From JBBDYH01 sp040901795 (GTDB taxonomy: Bacteria; Planctomycetota; Planctomycetia; Pirellulales; JALHPA01): DNA of 36,642 nt. The position numbers were made by a program, and so were the translations under genes. The first letter of the stretch is position 1; each line of letters begins with the position of its first letter. The stretch is taken from positions 1-36,642 of the forward strand of contig JBBDYH010000048.1 in the NCBI GenBank assembly GCA_040901795.1, in the 5' to 3' direction. This document shows, piece by piece, positions 28,128 to 36,617 of the stretch. Below the pieces are notes generated by a model that ran no database searches, had not been told where the DNA came from, and saw nothing but the letters and a program-made list of their open reading frames with translations.

Positions 28128-29120
28128 ATGTGTCATGTCGTAAACAATACTCGTTCGGTCCAATGCCTGCTCTTGGCTCTTGTACTCGCGGCGGGCTCGG
28201 CCTTGTCGGCTGTGAAGGGTGCTGAGCCTGCCGCCGTCCAGGGCTTTAGCGAGCCATATCGCGTCATTCGCGTTGCCGGCGTCGAGAGTGGGGTTCTCAA
28301 GCGACTCTTCGTGCAGGACGGAGAGGAAGTCAGCGAGGGGCGGCCCCTCGCTGAGCTCGACACGGCCATCCACAAGGCCATGCTCGAAATCGCCAAGGCC
28401 AGCCGCGATGCGCGGGGGGACCTGGATTTGGCGCGCGCTGAGCATCGGCTCCGCCAGCATCGCCTTGACCTTTTGCTGCAACTCCACAAAGACACATTCG
28501 CCAGCGACGAGGAAACCCGACGCGCCCGCACCGAACTCGAAGTTGCCGCGGCTCAGCTCCGTTCGGCCGAAGAGAAGCAGTTGTTGCGAAAGCTGGAATT
28601 CGAACGTCTCGCCGCGCAGCTCGAAGCTCGCACGATCCGCGCCCCCCAAGACGGCGTGGTGACCATCGTGCACAAGCAATGCGGTGAATATGTGGGGCCG
28701 AATGACGCGGTCGTCCTGACGATGGTCCAGCTTCAGCCACTCTCAGTCGTGTTCCTCGTGCCGCGGGATCAGGTCGTGCGGCTAAACGCTGGCCAATCCG
28801 TTGGAGTGTTCTTTCCAGGGCCGGACCGCCAGGTCGAGGGCATCATCGAGTTTGTGGCTCCTATTGTGGATGCCGGGAGCGGCACAGTGACGGTCCGACT
28901 GCGCGTCGACAACCTGGATCGTTCCCTTCGGGCCGGCGAGCCCTGTGAGTTATTGCGCGACGGCCAGACCGCTGTCGCTGGCAGTGGCCGGCAACTGTTG
29001 CGCCTGGATGCACAAAGGGACGAGGTTCGCCGTCCCGTCAGTGCACCCGAAAATCCGTTACGACTCGGCGGTGCTAGTCGGCGCAGTGCCGCGGTCGGGA
29101 AGAAGAATATCGCGCCATGA
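28128..29120 (+). CDS. Periplasmic HlyD/RND-type adaptor (membrane fusion protein)
   Basis: A 330-residue protein with a signal peptide (CLLLALVLAAGSALSAVKGAE, about residues 13-33). The lipoyl-like halves are GVLKRLFVQDGEEVSEGRPLAELD and TIRAPQDGVVTIVHKQCGEYV. Between them lies an Arg/Glu/Leu-rich alpha-helical hairpin (about 85-165). A beta-barrel follows (VVFLVPRDQVVRLNAGQSV, then VDAGSGTVTVRLRVDN). Such adaptors link an inner-membrane component to the TolC channel. Its stop codon overlaps the next gene (ATGA), so it is coupled to the GAF-HlyD protein. The Arg/Lys-rich C-terminal tail of about 50 residues is unassigned. Confidence 0.85.
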   Translation: MCHVVNNTRSVQCLLLALVLAAGSALSAVKGAEPAAVQGFSEPYRVIRVAGVESGVLKRLFVQDGEEVSEGRPLAELDTAIHKAMLEIAKASRDARGDLDLARAEHRLRQHRLDLLLQLHKDTFASDEETRRARTELEVAAAQLRSAEEKQLLRKLEFERLAAQLEARTIRAPQDGVVTIVHKQCGEYVGPNDAVVLTMVQLQPLSVVFLVPRDQVVRLNAGQSVGVFFPGPDRQVEGIIEFVAPIVDAGSGTVTVRLRVDNLDRSLRAGEPCELLRDGQTAVAGSGRQLLRLDAQRDEVRRPVSAPENPLRLGGASRRSAAVGKKNIAP

Positions 29121-31006
29121 CCACGACCAGCGGACCAACTTTTGACCCTTCCGAAGCCGTGGTGTGCCCGGTCGTGAGCTCTCAGAGTCCGAACCCGCGG
29201 CTGGAAGAGCTTCCTCGAAAGTTTGCTGAGGCGGCCGCGGCAGCGCCCTCCAACGTTGTCAGTTCAATCGTGGCTATGGCCGCCGAAGAGCTCGGCGCGG
29301 TCGTGGCCGTTGCCTGCCAGGAGAAAAGCGAAGGGCGTTTGCTGCCGACGCACGTGTATTCTTCAGCCTCGCGGAGCGGTACGGCCGATGCCGTGTTGCC
29401 CGAATTGATGGAGGCGGCCCGGATGGCTTGTCGAGCTCGCTCTGTCAAGTGGACGCGATCCGTTGCACCACATCGATACCAGATAGTTGCGGTGCCCACC
29501 CCTCATCCGGATCGTCCTGCCGGTGCCGTTGTCTTCTGCCTACCCCCCGAGATTCAGCCCGCTGACCGAGTGACGGCCGTAGCCATGTACGCGGCCGCCT
29601 GGTTGTGCCTCGCGACCACAACACAACTAAGTCCCTGCCCGCCGACTAATGCCTCAGTTGCCAAGGATGACTTAAGCGCTGCTCTGCTTCAAATCTATTG
29701 CCGCGCGGCCGCGGCGCCCGACCTATTCACCGCGCTGCTTGTGCTGGTCAACGAATTGCAGTGCTGCCTGGGTTGCGAGACCGTTTGCTTGACCTTCCCC
29801 CACGGGGGGAGCGATGCGCGTGTCGTCGCCATCTCGCGCGTGACGACCTTTGACCGACGATCGTCGCTCGTAGCCGCCATCGAGGCGGCGGCACGCGAGA
29901 CGATGCTCTTGGATCGCACGCAAGTCTTTCCCGGCCGCGATGAAGCACCAGCTTCGAGCAACCTCGGCGAGCTGTGTCGGCAGGCGGGATGCCCTCGAGC
30001 TTGGAGCTGGCCTTGTAAGGATGCTACTGGCAAGAACGTCTTTGTGTGCCTGGTCCTTTTACCCGCGGACTTCCCCGAAGACGACAGCCGCTTGAGTTGG
30101 ATGAATCAGTCGGCCGACATACTCGGGGCCACGCTGGCGCTGCTTCGTCAAAACCACGAAAGCCTCTGGCGGCATGCCGTGCGCAAGTCGGTCGGCGCGC
30201 TTCGTGCGCTTCGCCGCAGGCGATCCGTCGCACTCGCCGTGGCGCTGATCGCGCTTTTGACATGCGCGCCTTGGCCTTATCACCTGCCATGCGAGTGTGT
30301 TGTGGAGCCCGTGACGCGTCGCATCGTGTCCGCGCCGTTCGACGGAGTCCTCGACCGCACTCTGGTCCGCCCCGGAGATCGAGTGAATGCCGGCGATGAA
30401 CTAGCCTTAATGGACGGCCGCGAGTTGAGCATGCAGCTCGCCAGTCGGCAGGCGCTGAGAAACCAATCGCGGCAACGTTATACCGCCGCTCTGGCAAAGC
30501 GCGACGCCACGTCTGCACAGCTCGCCCTGATGGAAATTCAACAAACGGAGCAGGAGGTCGGCCTGCTCGAACATCGCCGCGAGAATCTAGTTATCCGCAG
30601 CCCTCTCGACGGGATTGTTGTCAGCGGCGATTTGCACCGTGCGGCAGGCGCTCCTCTGACCGTCGGGCAGAAATTGTTCGAGATTGCGCCGCTTGATCAC
30701 ATGGTCGTGGAAGCATCGGTGCCCGAGCACGAGGTCGGCGACGTCGAAGAAGGTCAGTCCGTGTCGTTGTCGCTCGAATCGCATCCCGGCGTCCGCTTGC
30801 GAGGCTCCGTCACCTGTTTGCATCCACAGGCTGAACTGCGAGACCAAAACAGTGTTTTTGTTGCCGAAGTCGAGCTCACCGCTGCCGATGTCCCGCTCTT
30901 GCCCGGCATGAGCGGCCAGGCGCATATCGACGTCGGCAGTCGGTCCGTCGCCTGGATCTTGTTTCACCGACCCTGGCATTACCTTCGATCCAAGTTTGTT
31001 TGGTGA
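29117..31006 (+). CDS. GAF domain-membrane segment-HlyD adaptor fusion protein
   Basis: A 629-residue protein without a signal peptide. Residues about 185-345 look like a GAF domain (SAALLQIYCRAAAAPDLFTA through ADILGATLALL), and an earlier alpha/beta region (about 50-165) may be a second degenerate GAF-like fold. A single membrane segment follows (SVALAVALIALLTCAPW, about 373-390). Then come the HlyD parts: SAPFDGVLDRTLVRPGDRVNAG, a short coiled coil, LVIRSPLDGIVVSGDL, and a beta-barrel with VEASVPEHEVGDVEEGQSV. The C-terminal LFHRPWHYLRSKFVW looks characteristic. A cytoplasmic GAF domain joined to a periplasmic adaptor suggests that export or assembly responds to a small ligand; this is inference. 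Confidence 0.82.
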   Translation: MTTTSGPTFDPSEAVVCPVVSSQSPNPRLEELPRKFAEAAAAAPSNVVSSIVAMAAEELGAVVAVACQEKSEGRLLPTHVYSSASRSGTADAVLPELMEAARMACRARSVKWTRSVAPHRYQIVAVPTPHPDRPAGAVVFCLPPEIQPADRVTAVAMYAAAWLCLATTTQLSPCPPTNASVAKDDLSAALLQIYCRAAAAPDLFTALLVLVNELQCCLGCETVCLTFPHGGSDARVVAISRVTTFDRRSSLVAAIEAAARETMLLDRTQVFPGRDEAPASSNLGELCRQAGCPRAWSWPCKDATGKNVFVCLVLLPADFPEDDSRLSWMNQSADILGATLALLRQNHESLWRHAVRKSVGALRALRRRRSVALAVALIALLTCAPWPYHLPCECVVEPVTRRIVSAPFDGVLDRTLVRPGDRVNAGDELALMDGRELSMQLASRQALRNQSRQRYTAALAKRDATSAQLALMEIQQTEQEVGLLEHRRENLVIRSPLDGIVVSGDLHRAAGAPLTVGQKLFEIAPLDHMVVEASVPEHEVGDVEEGQSVSLSLESHPGVRLRGSVTCLHPQAELRDQNSVFVAEVELTAADVPLLPGMSGQAHIDVGSRSVAWILFHRPWHYLRSKFVW

Positions 31007-33167
31007 CGCCTTGGCCGCTCAACCCGCTTCTTCCACCCTCGGGGTCGTGCCTGCTTCGCCCAAACTCCGTGCCGACGTGAAGTTCCACGCCAGGCCGGGC
31101 GATGACGCCCACATGGTAGTGGAAGATCCAAAGCGCGGGCATTATTATCGCATTGGCGTTGCGGAGTACGCTTTGCTGTGCGAGTTCGACGGCCATACGC
31201 CCTTGGACGTTGCTCTTCAGCGCGCGCGAGGGATACATCCAGCGCTGGATCTCTCGTTGGCGCAGGCCGCCACTCTGGCCCAATGGGTCGAAGGGGCGCA
31301 GTTGGCCTACCGTTCGACTACAGCAAATGCCACCGAACTGATCGGTTGGGCAAAAGCGGAAGCCGACGCCGCGCGTCGCGCATGGACCAACCCCTTCTTT
31401 TTGAGATTTCCGCTCCTTTGTCCGGATCGACTGCTGACGGCCGCGGTTCCCTGGTTAGGCTGGTTCTTCTCGCTCCCGGCCACGCTTGCGACGCTCGCGG
31501 CGGCGACATGGGTGCTTCTACCGTTGACGGGAAAATGGCGGGAAGTCGTCGGCGATCTGGAGGACCTGTTCACGCCGCATCGCCAGCTCGCGCTCTTGGC
31601 CGTATGGATGGGAATGAAAATCGTGCATGAGTTTGGACACGGTTTGGTCTGCAAGCGCTATGGAGGCTACGTGCGCGAGGCCGGCGTGACTCTGATTCTG
31701 TTTGCCCCCACGGCTTACATCGATGTCACTTCGGCCTGGCGTTTCGCATCTCGTTGGCGGCGCATTCATATTTCGGCGGCAGGCATGTACCTGGAGGTGC
31801 TGATCAGCGCACTGGCGGCGGTCGTCTGGCAGTCCACGTCGTCCGATGTAGTGCGGCAAGTCGCCGCGGACGTGATTTTGGCCGGCACGATCAGCACGCT
31901 GTTGTTCAACCTCAATCCCCTTATGCGGTTCGACGGCTACTACATCCTGGGCGACCTTCTTGAATTGCAGAACCTGTACGAGTCGGGACGCCGCTACGTG
32001 CAGTACTGGGCCAAGCGCCGCTTATTGGGAATGCCGGTCGCCGCGCCACGATTGCCGCCGCGGCGGGCCTGGTTCGTTCGCCTGTTCGGTTTCGCGGCCA
32101 CGGTCTGGTATATCGTGGCTACCGCCAGCGCCATTGCAGGGCTTTCGCTGATCTTCCATGGCGCCGGCCTGCTACTTGCCATAGTGGGCGTAGCGTGGTG
32201 GTATGTTGCGCCGGCAGTGCGTTTGATCAGATGGTTGTTCGGTGGCCGCGCGGCCGAACGTCCGAATCCAGGTCGAGCGGCCTTGATTACAGGCGGCGGC
32301 GCTGCGCTGGCGATGTCCATTCTCGTTTGGACACCCGCCTCGCTACTGCCAACCGCTCCGGCGATCGTGGAGTATGCACCCCCGACAATCCTGCGTGCTC
32401 GCACGCCAGGATTCGTCGAACGGATTTGCGTCGTTGACGGGCAGCAGGTGAAACGGGACCAATTGCTGTGCGTGCTGCAAAACGACGAACTGCAGCTAGA
32501 GTTCGCCAGCTTGGAGTCGCAGTTGGCGCGCGCCGAGATTCGCACCACCGCACACCGACAGCGGCTCTCCCAGTTTCCCCAAGACCATCTGGCATACCAG
32601 GAAGCCATGAGCGAGCGGGAGGCGCTCACGAAGCGGGTTTCTGAGACGCGCGGTAAGATTGCCGACCTGGAGATTCGCGCGCCGCATGAGGGCCGATTGG
32701 TTCGGCGCCGGCTCGATCGTCTCACTGGGGTCTATCTCTACGGTGGCGATGAAATCGTGTCATTAGGTTCAGAAGACGCAAAACAGCTCCACGTCTCACT
32801 GGCCCAAGGAGATGTGGAAACACTGTCGCGGACTCGACCTGCGGCCGTGAGGACCTACGTGCCTGGGGTTGGAAGCTGGAACGCGGAGCTCGCACGTCTG
32901 GACCCGCGGGCCACGGTTCAGCCACCCCACATGTCACTGTGCGCTCCGAATGGTGGCCCGTTGGCCGTCGTTCGGACGGGCAGCGAGTTGGAGTTCGCCA
33001 CGCCGCGATTCAGCGGCTTTATTGCGCTCGATCCCGACCAGGCCCGCCAGCTCCGCGTCGGTCAACGTGGCACGGTCTCACTCGGCGCGCAGAGCGAGTC
33101 GTTGGGTGCCTGGCTCGTTCATTGGTGTGTCCAAAAGTGGGAACAGGCCATCCACGTTGTTCATTAA
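30996..33167 (+). CDS. PqqD-like/M50 site-2-type metallopeptidase/HlyD fusion protein
   Basis: A 723-residue protein. The TTG at 30996 overlaps the previous gene by 11 bases, and TTG at 31011 is an alternative. The N-terminus (about 25-110) resembles PqqD-like peptide-binding domains (HYYRIGVAEYALLCEFDG). The multi-pass membrane core carries zinc motif HEFGH (211-215) and NPLMRFDGYY with Asp313, the second motif of M50 peptidases. Further membrane segments follow to about 460. The C-terminal third is HlyD-like: ILRARTPGFVERICVVDGQQV, a coiled coil, LEIRAPHEGRLVRRRLDRLTG. M50 peptidases cut within or near membranes. Fused to an adaptor and encoded with a TolC channel, this protein is the only polytopic inner-membrane component of the operon. 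A role in processing or releasing the neighbouring giant protein is inferred. Confidence 0.86.
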   Translation: MFGDALAAQPASSTLGVVPASPKLRADVKFHARPGDDAHMVVEDPKRGHYYRIGVAEYALLCEFDGHTPLDVALQRARGIHPALDLSLAQAATLAQWVEGAQLAYRSTTANATELIGWAKAEADAARRAWTNPFFLRFPLLCPDRLLTAAVPWLGWFFSLPATLATLAAATWVLLPLTGKWREVVGDLEDLFTPHRQLALLAVWMGMKIVHEFGHGLVCKRYGGYVREAGVTLILFAPTAYIDVTSAWRFASRWRRIHISAAGMYLEVLISALAAVVWQSTSSDVVRQVAADVILAGTISTLLFNLNPLMRFDGYYILGDLLELQNLYESGRRYVQYWAKRRLLGMPVAAPRLPPRRAWFVRLFGFAATVWYIVATASAIAGLSLIFHGAGLLLAIVGVAWWYVAPAVRLIRWLFGGRAAERPNPGRAALITGGGAALAMSILVWTPASLLPTAPAIVEYAPPTILRARTPGFVERICVVDGQQVKRDQLLCVLQNDELQLEFASLESQLARAEIRTTAHRQRLSQFPQDHLAYQEAMSEREALTKRVSETRGKIADLEIRAPHEGRLVRRRLDRLTGVYLYGGDEIVSLGSEDAKQLHVSLAQGDVETLSRTRPAAVRTYVPGVGSWNAELARLDPRATVQPPHMSLCAPNGGPLAVVRTGSELEFATPRFSGFIALDPDQARQLRVGQRGTVSLGAQSESLGAWLVHWCVQKWEQAIHVVH

Positions 33168-33689
33168 GAGATCTGTTCTGCCAACTCTCGTGATTGTGGT
33201 TGGGCATTTCACTCGATGGCGCGGTTCTCGTCCTAATAATGAGAAATCACTTTGACGGGCCCGTCGAGAAGCTGTCTGTCCGCTTAATTCGGGGCGATGA
33301 GCGGCGTTAGATTGTTTTTCAGGGAAGTGGCTACCTGGTTACCTAAGATTACCGAGCTTCTCGCCGCCTAGTGAGAGATGGATCCGGTCTCAAGAATTTG
33401 GCTGGGGACGAGTTGATGGCAATTTGATTCTCGACACGGCCATTTCGCGCCCGCGACTTCTTCAGATCACCGCTGCCCGCGTGCGCGTAAGGCCTGTCGA
33501 TTTCCAAAGCATAGTCGCGCATCCCCAAGCGGATGCTTGAGCGCCTTCCTGCCGACCGGCACGTTTTATCCTATCAGGGCGACAAGGCGCGGCGGCCGAT
33601 ATCCATGCTCTCCTCGAAGGCTCGGGCTCGCTGCTCCTGAAGGTCGCGCAAGCGCTGGTCATGCTCCTCGACGATGCTGCGCGTGTATG
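33168..33689. other. Gene-free stretch before the second IS66 remnant
   Basis: No supported gene. A minus-strand frame at about 33574-33693 encodes a helical, GC3-rich stretch (DAYTRSIVEEHDQRLRDLQE and onward) that ends in a stop but has no start. It may be a relic. No clear terminator follows the M50 gene. Confidence 0.4.
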
Positions 33690-33749
33690 CGTCGCCTCAC
33701 GGCAACTAGTGCGCGCCGTGCTGGCTGCATTGGAGCACAACCGATGCTG
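33690..33749 (+). pseudogene. IS66 tnpA, C-terminal remnant
   Basis: The frame ending SRQLVRAVLAALEHNRC overlaps the start of tnpB (ATGCTGA), as in intact IS66 elements. The sequence resembles the usual tnpA tail (hydrophobic/Arg pattern ending in an LE-rich helix). The upstream part is not recognisable. Confidence 0.4.
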
Positions 33750-34097
33750 ACTGTTCCCGGCCAGCTAAAGGTGTTTTTGTGTCTGGGCACCACCGACATG
33801 CGAAAGAGTTTTGATTCGCTTGCCTCGGTCGTGGCGGACCAGCTTAAGCTCGATCCACTCTCCGGTCACCTGTTCGTGTTTCGCAGCCGGCGAGGGGACC
33901 GCCTGAAGCTGCTGTACTGGGAAGAAACAGGTTACGCGTTATGGTACAAGCGGCTCGAGGCTGGAAGCTTCCGCTTTCCAACAGCGCCTGCGGATCAAAA
34001 GAGCCTGACCATCTCGGCCGCTGATCTGGCAATGCTCTTGGACGGAGTTGACTTGTCCAGCGTGCGGCGGCAGAAGCGCTATCGCCGAAGCGCTTGA
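33744..34097 (+). CDS. tnpB: IS66 accessory protein TnpB
   Basis: A 117-residue protein matching IS66 TnpB in length (about 115) and sequence: VFLCLGTTDMRKSFDSLASVV, GHLFVFRSRRGDRLKLLYWEETGYALWYKRLE and SISAADLAMLLDGV-like text near the end. The ATG at 33744 is chosen because the homology starts there and it overlaps the tnpA stop; the frame is open further upstream without similarity. TnpB is required together with TnpA and TnpC for IS66 transposition, but its biochemical role is not settled. This gene looks intact, although its partners are broken. Confidence 0.88.
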   Translation: MLTVPGQLKVFLCLGTTDMRKSFDSLASVVADQLKLDPLSGHLFVFRSRRGDRLKLLYWEETGYALWYKRLEAGSFRFPTAPADQKSLTISAADLAMLLDGVDLSSVRRQKRYRRSA

Positions 34098-34182
34098 TCG
34101 ATCGCTGCAAGTGCGCCTGCGATGTTTGAAATTCTTTTCTATTCCCACGGAACTTTGCCCTGGTTGGCGGGTACTAAAGGGC

Positions 34183-34902
34183 ATGAGCACGGACGCCTCC
34201 TCTTTCCATTCCGGCGCGCTGCCTGAAGATCCAGAACTGCTGAAGCAGTTCGCGCTGCAATTGCTCCAGGCTTGGCAAAAGCAAGAGCGGCGGATCGAAC
34301 AGCTTGAACATCAGATCGACCAGCTTCTGCGGCGATATTACGGCCCACGCAGTGAGCGCTATGATCCCAACCAGTTGCAGCTCTTTCTCGTTGAAGAAGG
34401 CGCCGTCCCACCAGCCCCTGCGGCGCCCGAAGAACTACCGCCGCCTCAAGCCAGGGCAGTAGCGCGTCCTGCGGTTAACGGCCATGGTCGCCGTAAACTG
34501 CCCGCCAATCTGCCGCGGAAGCGCATCGAACACACGCTGCCCCAAGAGCAACTGCATTGCCCCGGCTGCGGCGGTTGGTGCACGAAGTTCGCCGAAGAGG
34601 TGAGCGAGCAACTGGAATACGAGCCGGCCAGCTTGTTTGTGGTCGAGCATGTGCGTTTCAAGTACGCCTGCTCGAATTGCCAAGAACACGTCGTCGTTGC
34701 CGACAAGCCGCCGCAGCCGATTGCGCGACAGATCCACACCGTGCCGCGCGAAGAGCTCTTCCTGCCGGCAGGCCGATGCCTTCGGCGGATAGGACGGCAT
34801 CTACGCGGGTTCAAAGGGCAAGATTATCGAGGTCGCCTGCTGGGCTCATGCGCGACGGAAGTTTTACGACGCGCAGCGATCGAGTGGCGCCGTGGCGCAT
34901 GA
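34183..34902 (+). pseudogene. IS66 transposase TnpC, N-terminal part
   Basis: From the ATG at 34183: a coiled-coil N-terminus (QKQERRIEQLEHQIDQLLRR), then YGPRSERYDP, and the zinc-binding module with LHCPGCGG and ACSNCQEHVVV. Homology stops near PREELF (about 34760). Beyond it the frame is out of phase: shifted by one, the sequence again reads as IS66 transposase (ADAFGG, stop, DGIYAGSKGKIIEVACWAHARRKF). So a central block of the DDE domain was lost, the frame changed, and a TAG arose within the conserved GGY. The C-terminal part follows. Confidence 0.8.
34761..34772. repeat. 12-base palindrome at the tnpC deletion junction
   Basis: CCTGCCGGCAGG is a perfect palindrome at the point where tnpC homology breaks off and resumes in another frame. 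Confidence 0.5.
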
Positions 34903-35470
34903 AGCGCTTGCGCGCATCGGCCAGTTGTATGCGATCGAACGCGAGCTAGCTCAAGCTTGCAGCGGCGCATGGTCGGAGCTGACAGGCGACGAGCGTGCGG
35001 CCCGGGTTGCTGCGATGCGGCAAGAGCAGGCCAGGCCCCTGCTGGAATCGTTCCATCAATGGCTGAACGAACAGCATGCCAAGGCGTTGCCCAAAAGTCC
35101 GATTGGGCAGGCCATTGGATACGCGTTGTCGAACTGGACAGCGCTGTGCCGCTACACGGAAGACGGCGACTTGGCGATCGACAACAACCTGGCCGAACGC
35201 ACGCTCCGGCCCCAAGCTATTGGTCGCAAGAATTGGATTTTTGCGGGAAGCGACAGTGGCGCTCGCACGGCGGCGGTCTTGTACACGATGATCGCCAGCG
35301 CGAAGGCCAATGGCGTCGATCCCTATGCCTACCTTCGGGACCTCTACACGCGGCTGCCGATTCTTGCGGCCGCCCCGCCGATCGCCGAAGCTGATCTGAC
35401 AGCTCGCTTGCCCGACGAGTGGCTGAAAGCCCATCCGGAGGCGACCTTCACGCCCAACCGTTCGCCGTGA
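34774..35470 (+). pseudogene. IS66 transposase TnpC, C-terminal part
   Basis: The second half of the transposase, homologous from about 34774. An open frame begins at 34892 (MAHEALARIGQLYAIERELA) and ends at 35470. It contains SPIGQAIGYALSNWTALCRY, DGDLAIDNNLAERTLRP, IGRKNWIFAGSDSGARTAAVLY and LPDEWLKAHPEATF, the usual IS66 C-terminal signatures, including the Glu-bearing NNLAERTLRP block of the DDE site. It lacks the N-terminal half and the first catalytic Asp. It is probably not functional. Confidence 0.8.
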
Positions 35471-35739
35471 AGTGGCCCAGCGCCGCGCCCTCCAGTTGGC
35501 CGAACGGTTACGACTGGTCCGCATTCGGGACATTCGAGATCGAGTCGGGCGACTATCATGGTCGTGCAACGGGTGATCTTATCCCGCAGAGCTTCTACGA
35601 AGACCGAGACATGCGCCACGATAGCAGCTACTCTTCCATTCCACGCGCCGAGGCAGCGAAGTTTCTTACGCCCTGAGAGATCGGAAAGGCATACCACGGA
35701 TACATCTATCCAGACGTCAAGGATCGTATTTTTTTTGAG
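35471..35739 (+). other. Decayed reading frame after the IS66 element
   Basis: In the frame of the next small ORF the sequence can be read through a TGA at 35674-35676 (AEAAKFLTP, stop, EIGKAYHGYIYPDVKDRIFFELPG). The flanking text looks protein-like, so one gene may have been interrupted by a stop. No family recognised. Confidence 0.3.
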
Positions 35740-35928
35740 TTGCCCGGTGCCGAGGTGAACGCGCTGAAAGTAAGACGACTCAGGAACACGGCGGGGATCT
35801 TCTTGACGCTCGGACTCGTCGCCTCCGGTTGCGTGGCATACGCTACGCGGCGGCGAAAGGAAGGCCGAATCGACACAACGGTGTCAACCGCCCCCGGCGA
35901 CAAGCGGGGGCGTAGAAGAGGCAAGTAA
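35740..35928 (+). CDS. Small basic single-membrane-segment protein, hypothetical
   Basis: About 62 codons from a TTG at 35740 (or 57 from a GTG at 35755). It has one hydrophobic segment, TAGIFLTLGLVASGCVAYA, flanked by basic residues (KVRRLR before, RRRKEGR after) and a Lys/Arg-rich end (KRGRRRGK). No good ribosome binding site is visible and the frame is open upstream to the TGA at 35674. It may be the tail of a broken gene rather than an independent one. Confidence 0.3.
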   Translation: MPGAEVNALKVRRLRNTAGIFLTLGLVASGCVAYATRRRKEGRIDTTVSTAPGDKRGRRRGK

Positions 35929-36256
35929 TTGGCAAGACCACCGTGGCAACTAATAGCTCTTTTCCTTAGATACTTGGTCCGCCTTTCACGTCAGCCGGGC
36001 GCAAGGAAGCGCGGCTGCTTCCCACGATGATCAAGCACCGCGTCACCGGAAAAACGCTCAAGTCCGCGGCGATGCGGACGCGCGAGTGGTTGACATTGCC
36101 TTCCGGTCGCAGTACTGATTCGTTTTAGGTATTCTTCGAGCAGTTCAGAGCGGAGTTCGCAAAGAACATCGACGAACTCCTCTTGGAGCTTCCCAACCCA
36201 TGAAGGGGATCCGCGCCTGGGGCAGAGATGGGCCGCACCACCGCGACGAACACTTG
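35929..36256. other. Gene-poor stretch before the hydrolase
   Basis: No intact gene. A plus-strand frame gives a protein-like fragment (VFFEQFRAEFAKNIDELLLE) ending at a TGA near 36203, with a stop just before it. This could be a relic of a small gene. No promoter is clear. Confidence 0.35.
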
Positions 36257-36269
36257 AAAGGAATGATGG

Positions 36270-36617
36270 ATGAATGCCGTTGCAATAGTCTCCCGTGCCG
36301 CACTGGCTCTGCTGGTATGTACGCAGTTCCTTACGCCGGCTGATGCTCAACCGCGCGGTGGGAGAACCAAGCCGGCCCCCGACTTGGCCGATGTTTCCTA
36401 CGGCCCGAATAAGCGCAACGTGCTCGATCTTTGGAGGGCGAAGTCGCAGCGCCCTACGCCGCTCGTAGTCTTTATCCACGGCGGCGGATTTCATGGCGGC
36501 AGCAAAGAGGCACTCTCGCCGGTGCTACTGGAAGACTTGCTGGCTCAAGGTATCTCAGTAACGGCGATAACTATCGGCTCTCTCCTGAGGGGGTGCATTC
36601 CCGTTTTGCGGTGGTAG
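36270..36617 (+). pseudogene. Alpha/beta hydrolase (esterase-like), truncated by frameshift
   Basis: AAAGGA at about 36258-36263 precedes the ATG. The product begins with a signal peptide (AALALLVCTQFLTPADAQ) and continues DVSYGPNKRNVLDLW and VVFIHGGGFHGGSK, the oxyanion-hole HGGG motif of secreted esterases/lipases. At about 36567-36571 the normal text GISVTAI-NYRLSPE is split: NYRLSPE appears in the other forward frame, as if one A had been lost. The actual frame ends at 36617 after about 115 residues, before the catalytic Ser, Asp and His. After GAG at 36589 even the shifted frame loses similarity, so an insertion may begin there. Confidence 0.65.

Larger units (their letters stand above)
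33690..35470 (+). mobile_element. Degenerate IS66-family insertion sequence
   Basis: The order is that of IS66: tnpA tail, tnpB, tnpC. The tnpA gene is missing except for its end, and tnpC carries an internal deletion and frame change. Terminal inverted repeats were not identified, so the limits given are those of the recognisable coding parts. The element should not be able to transpose by itself. Confidence 0.75.

Noticed and set aside
35991..36494. Minus-strand frame of 167 codons near the right end
   Set aside because: It overlaps the signal peptide and HGGG motif of the plus-strand hydrolase and has no recognisable motif or start signal.
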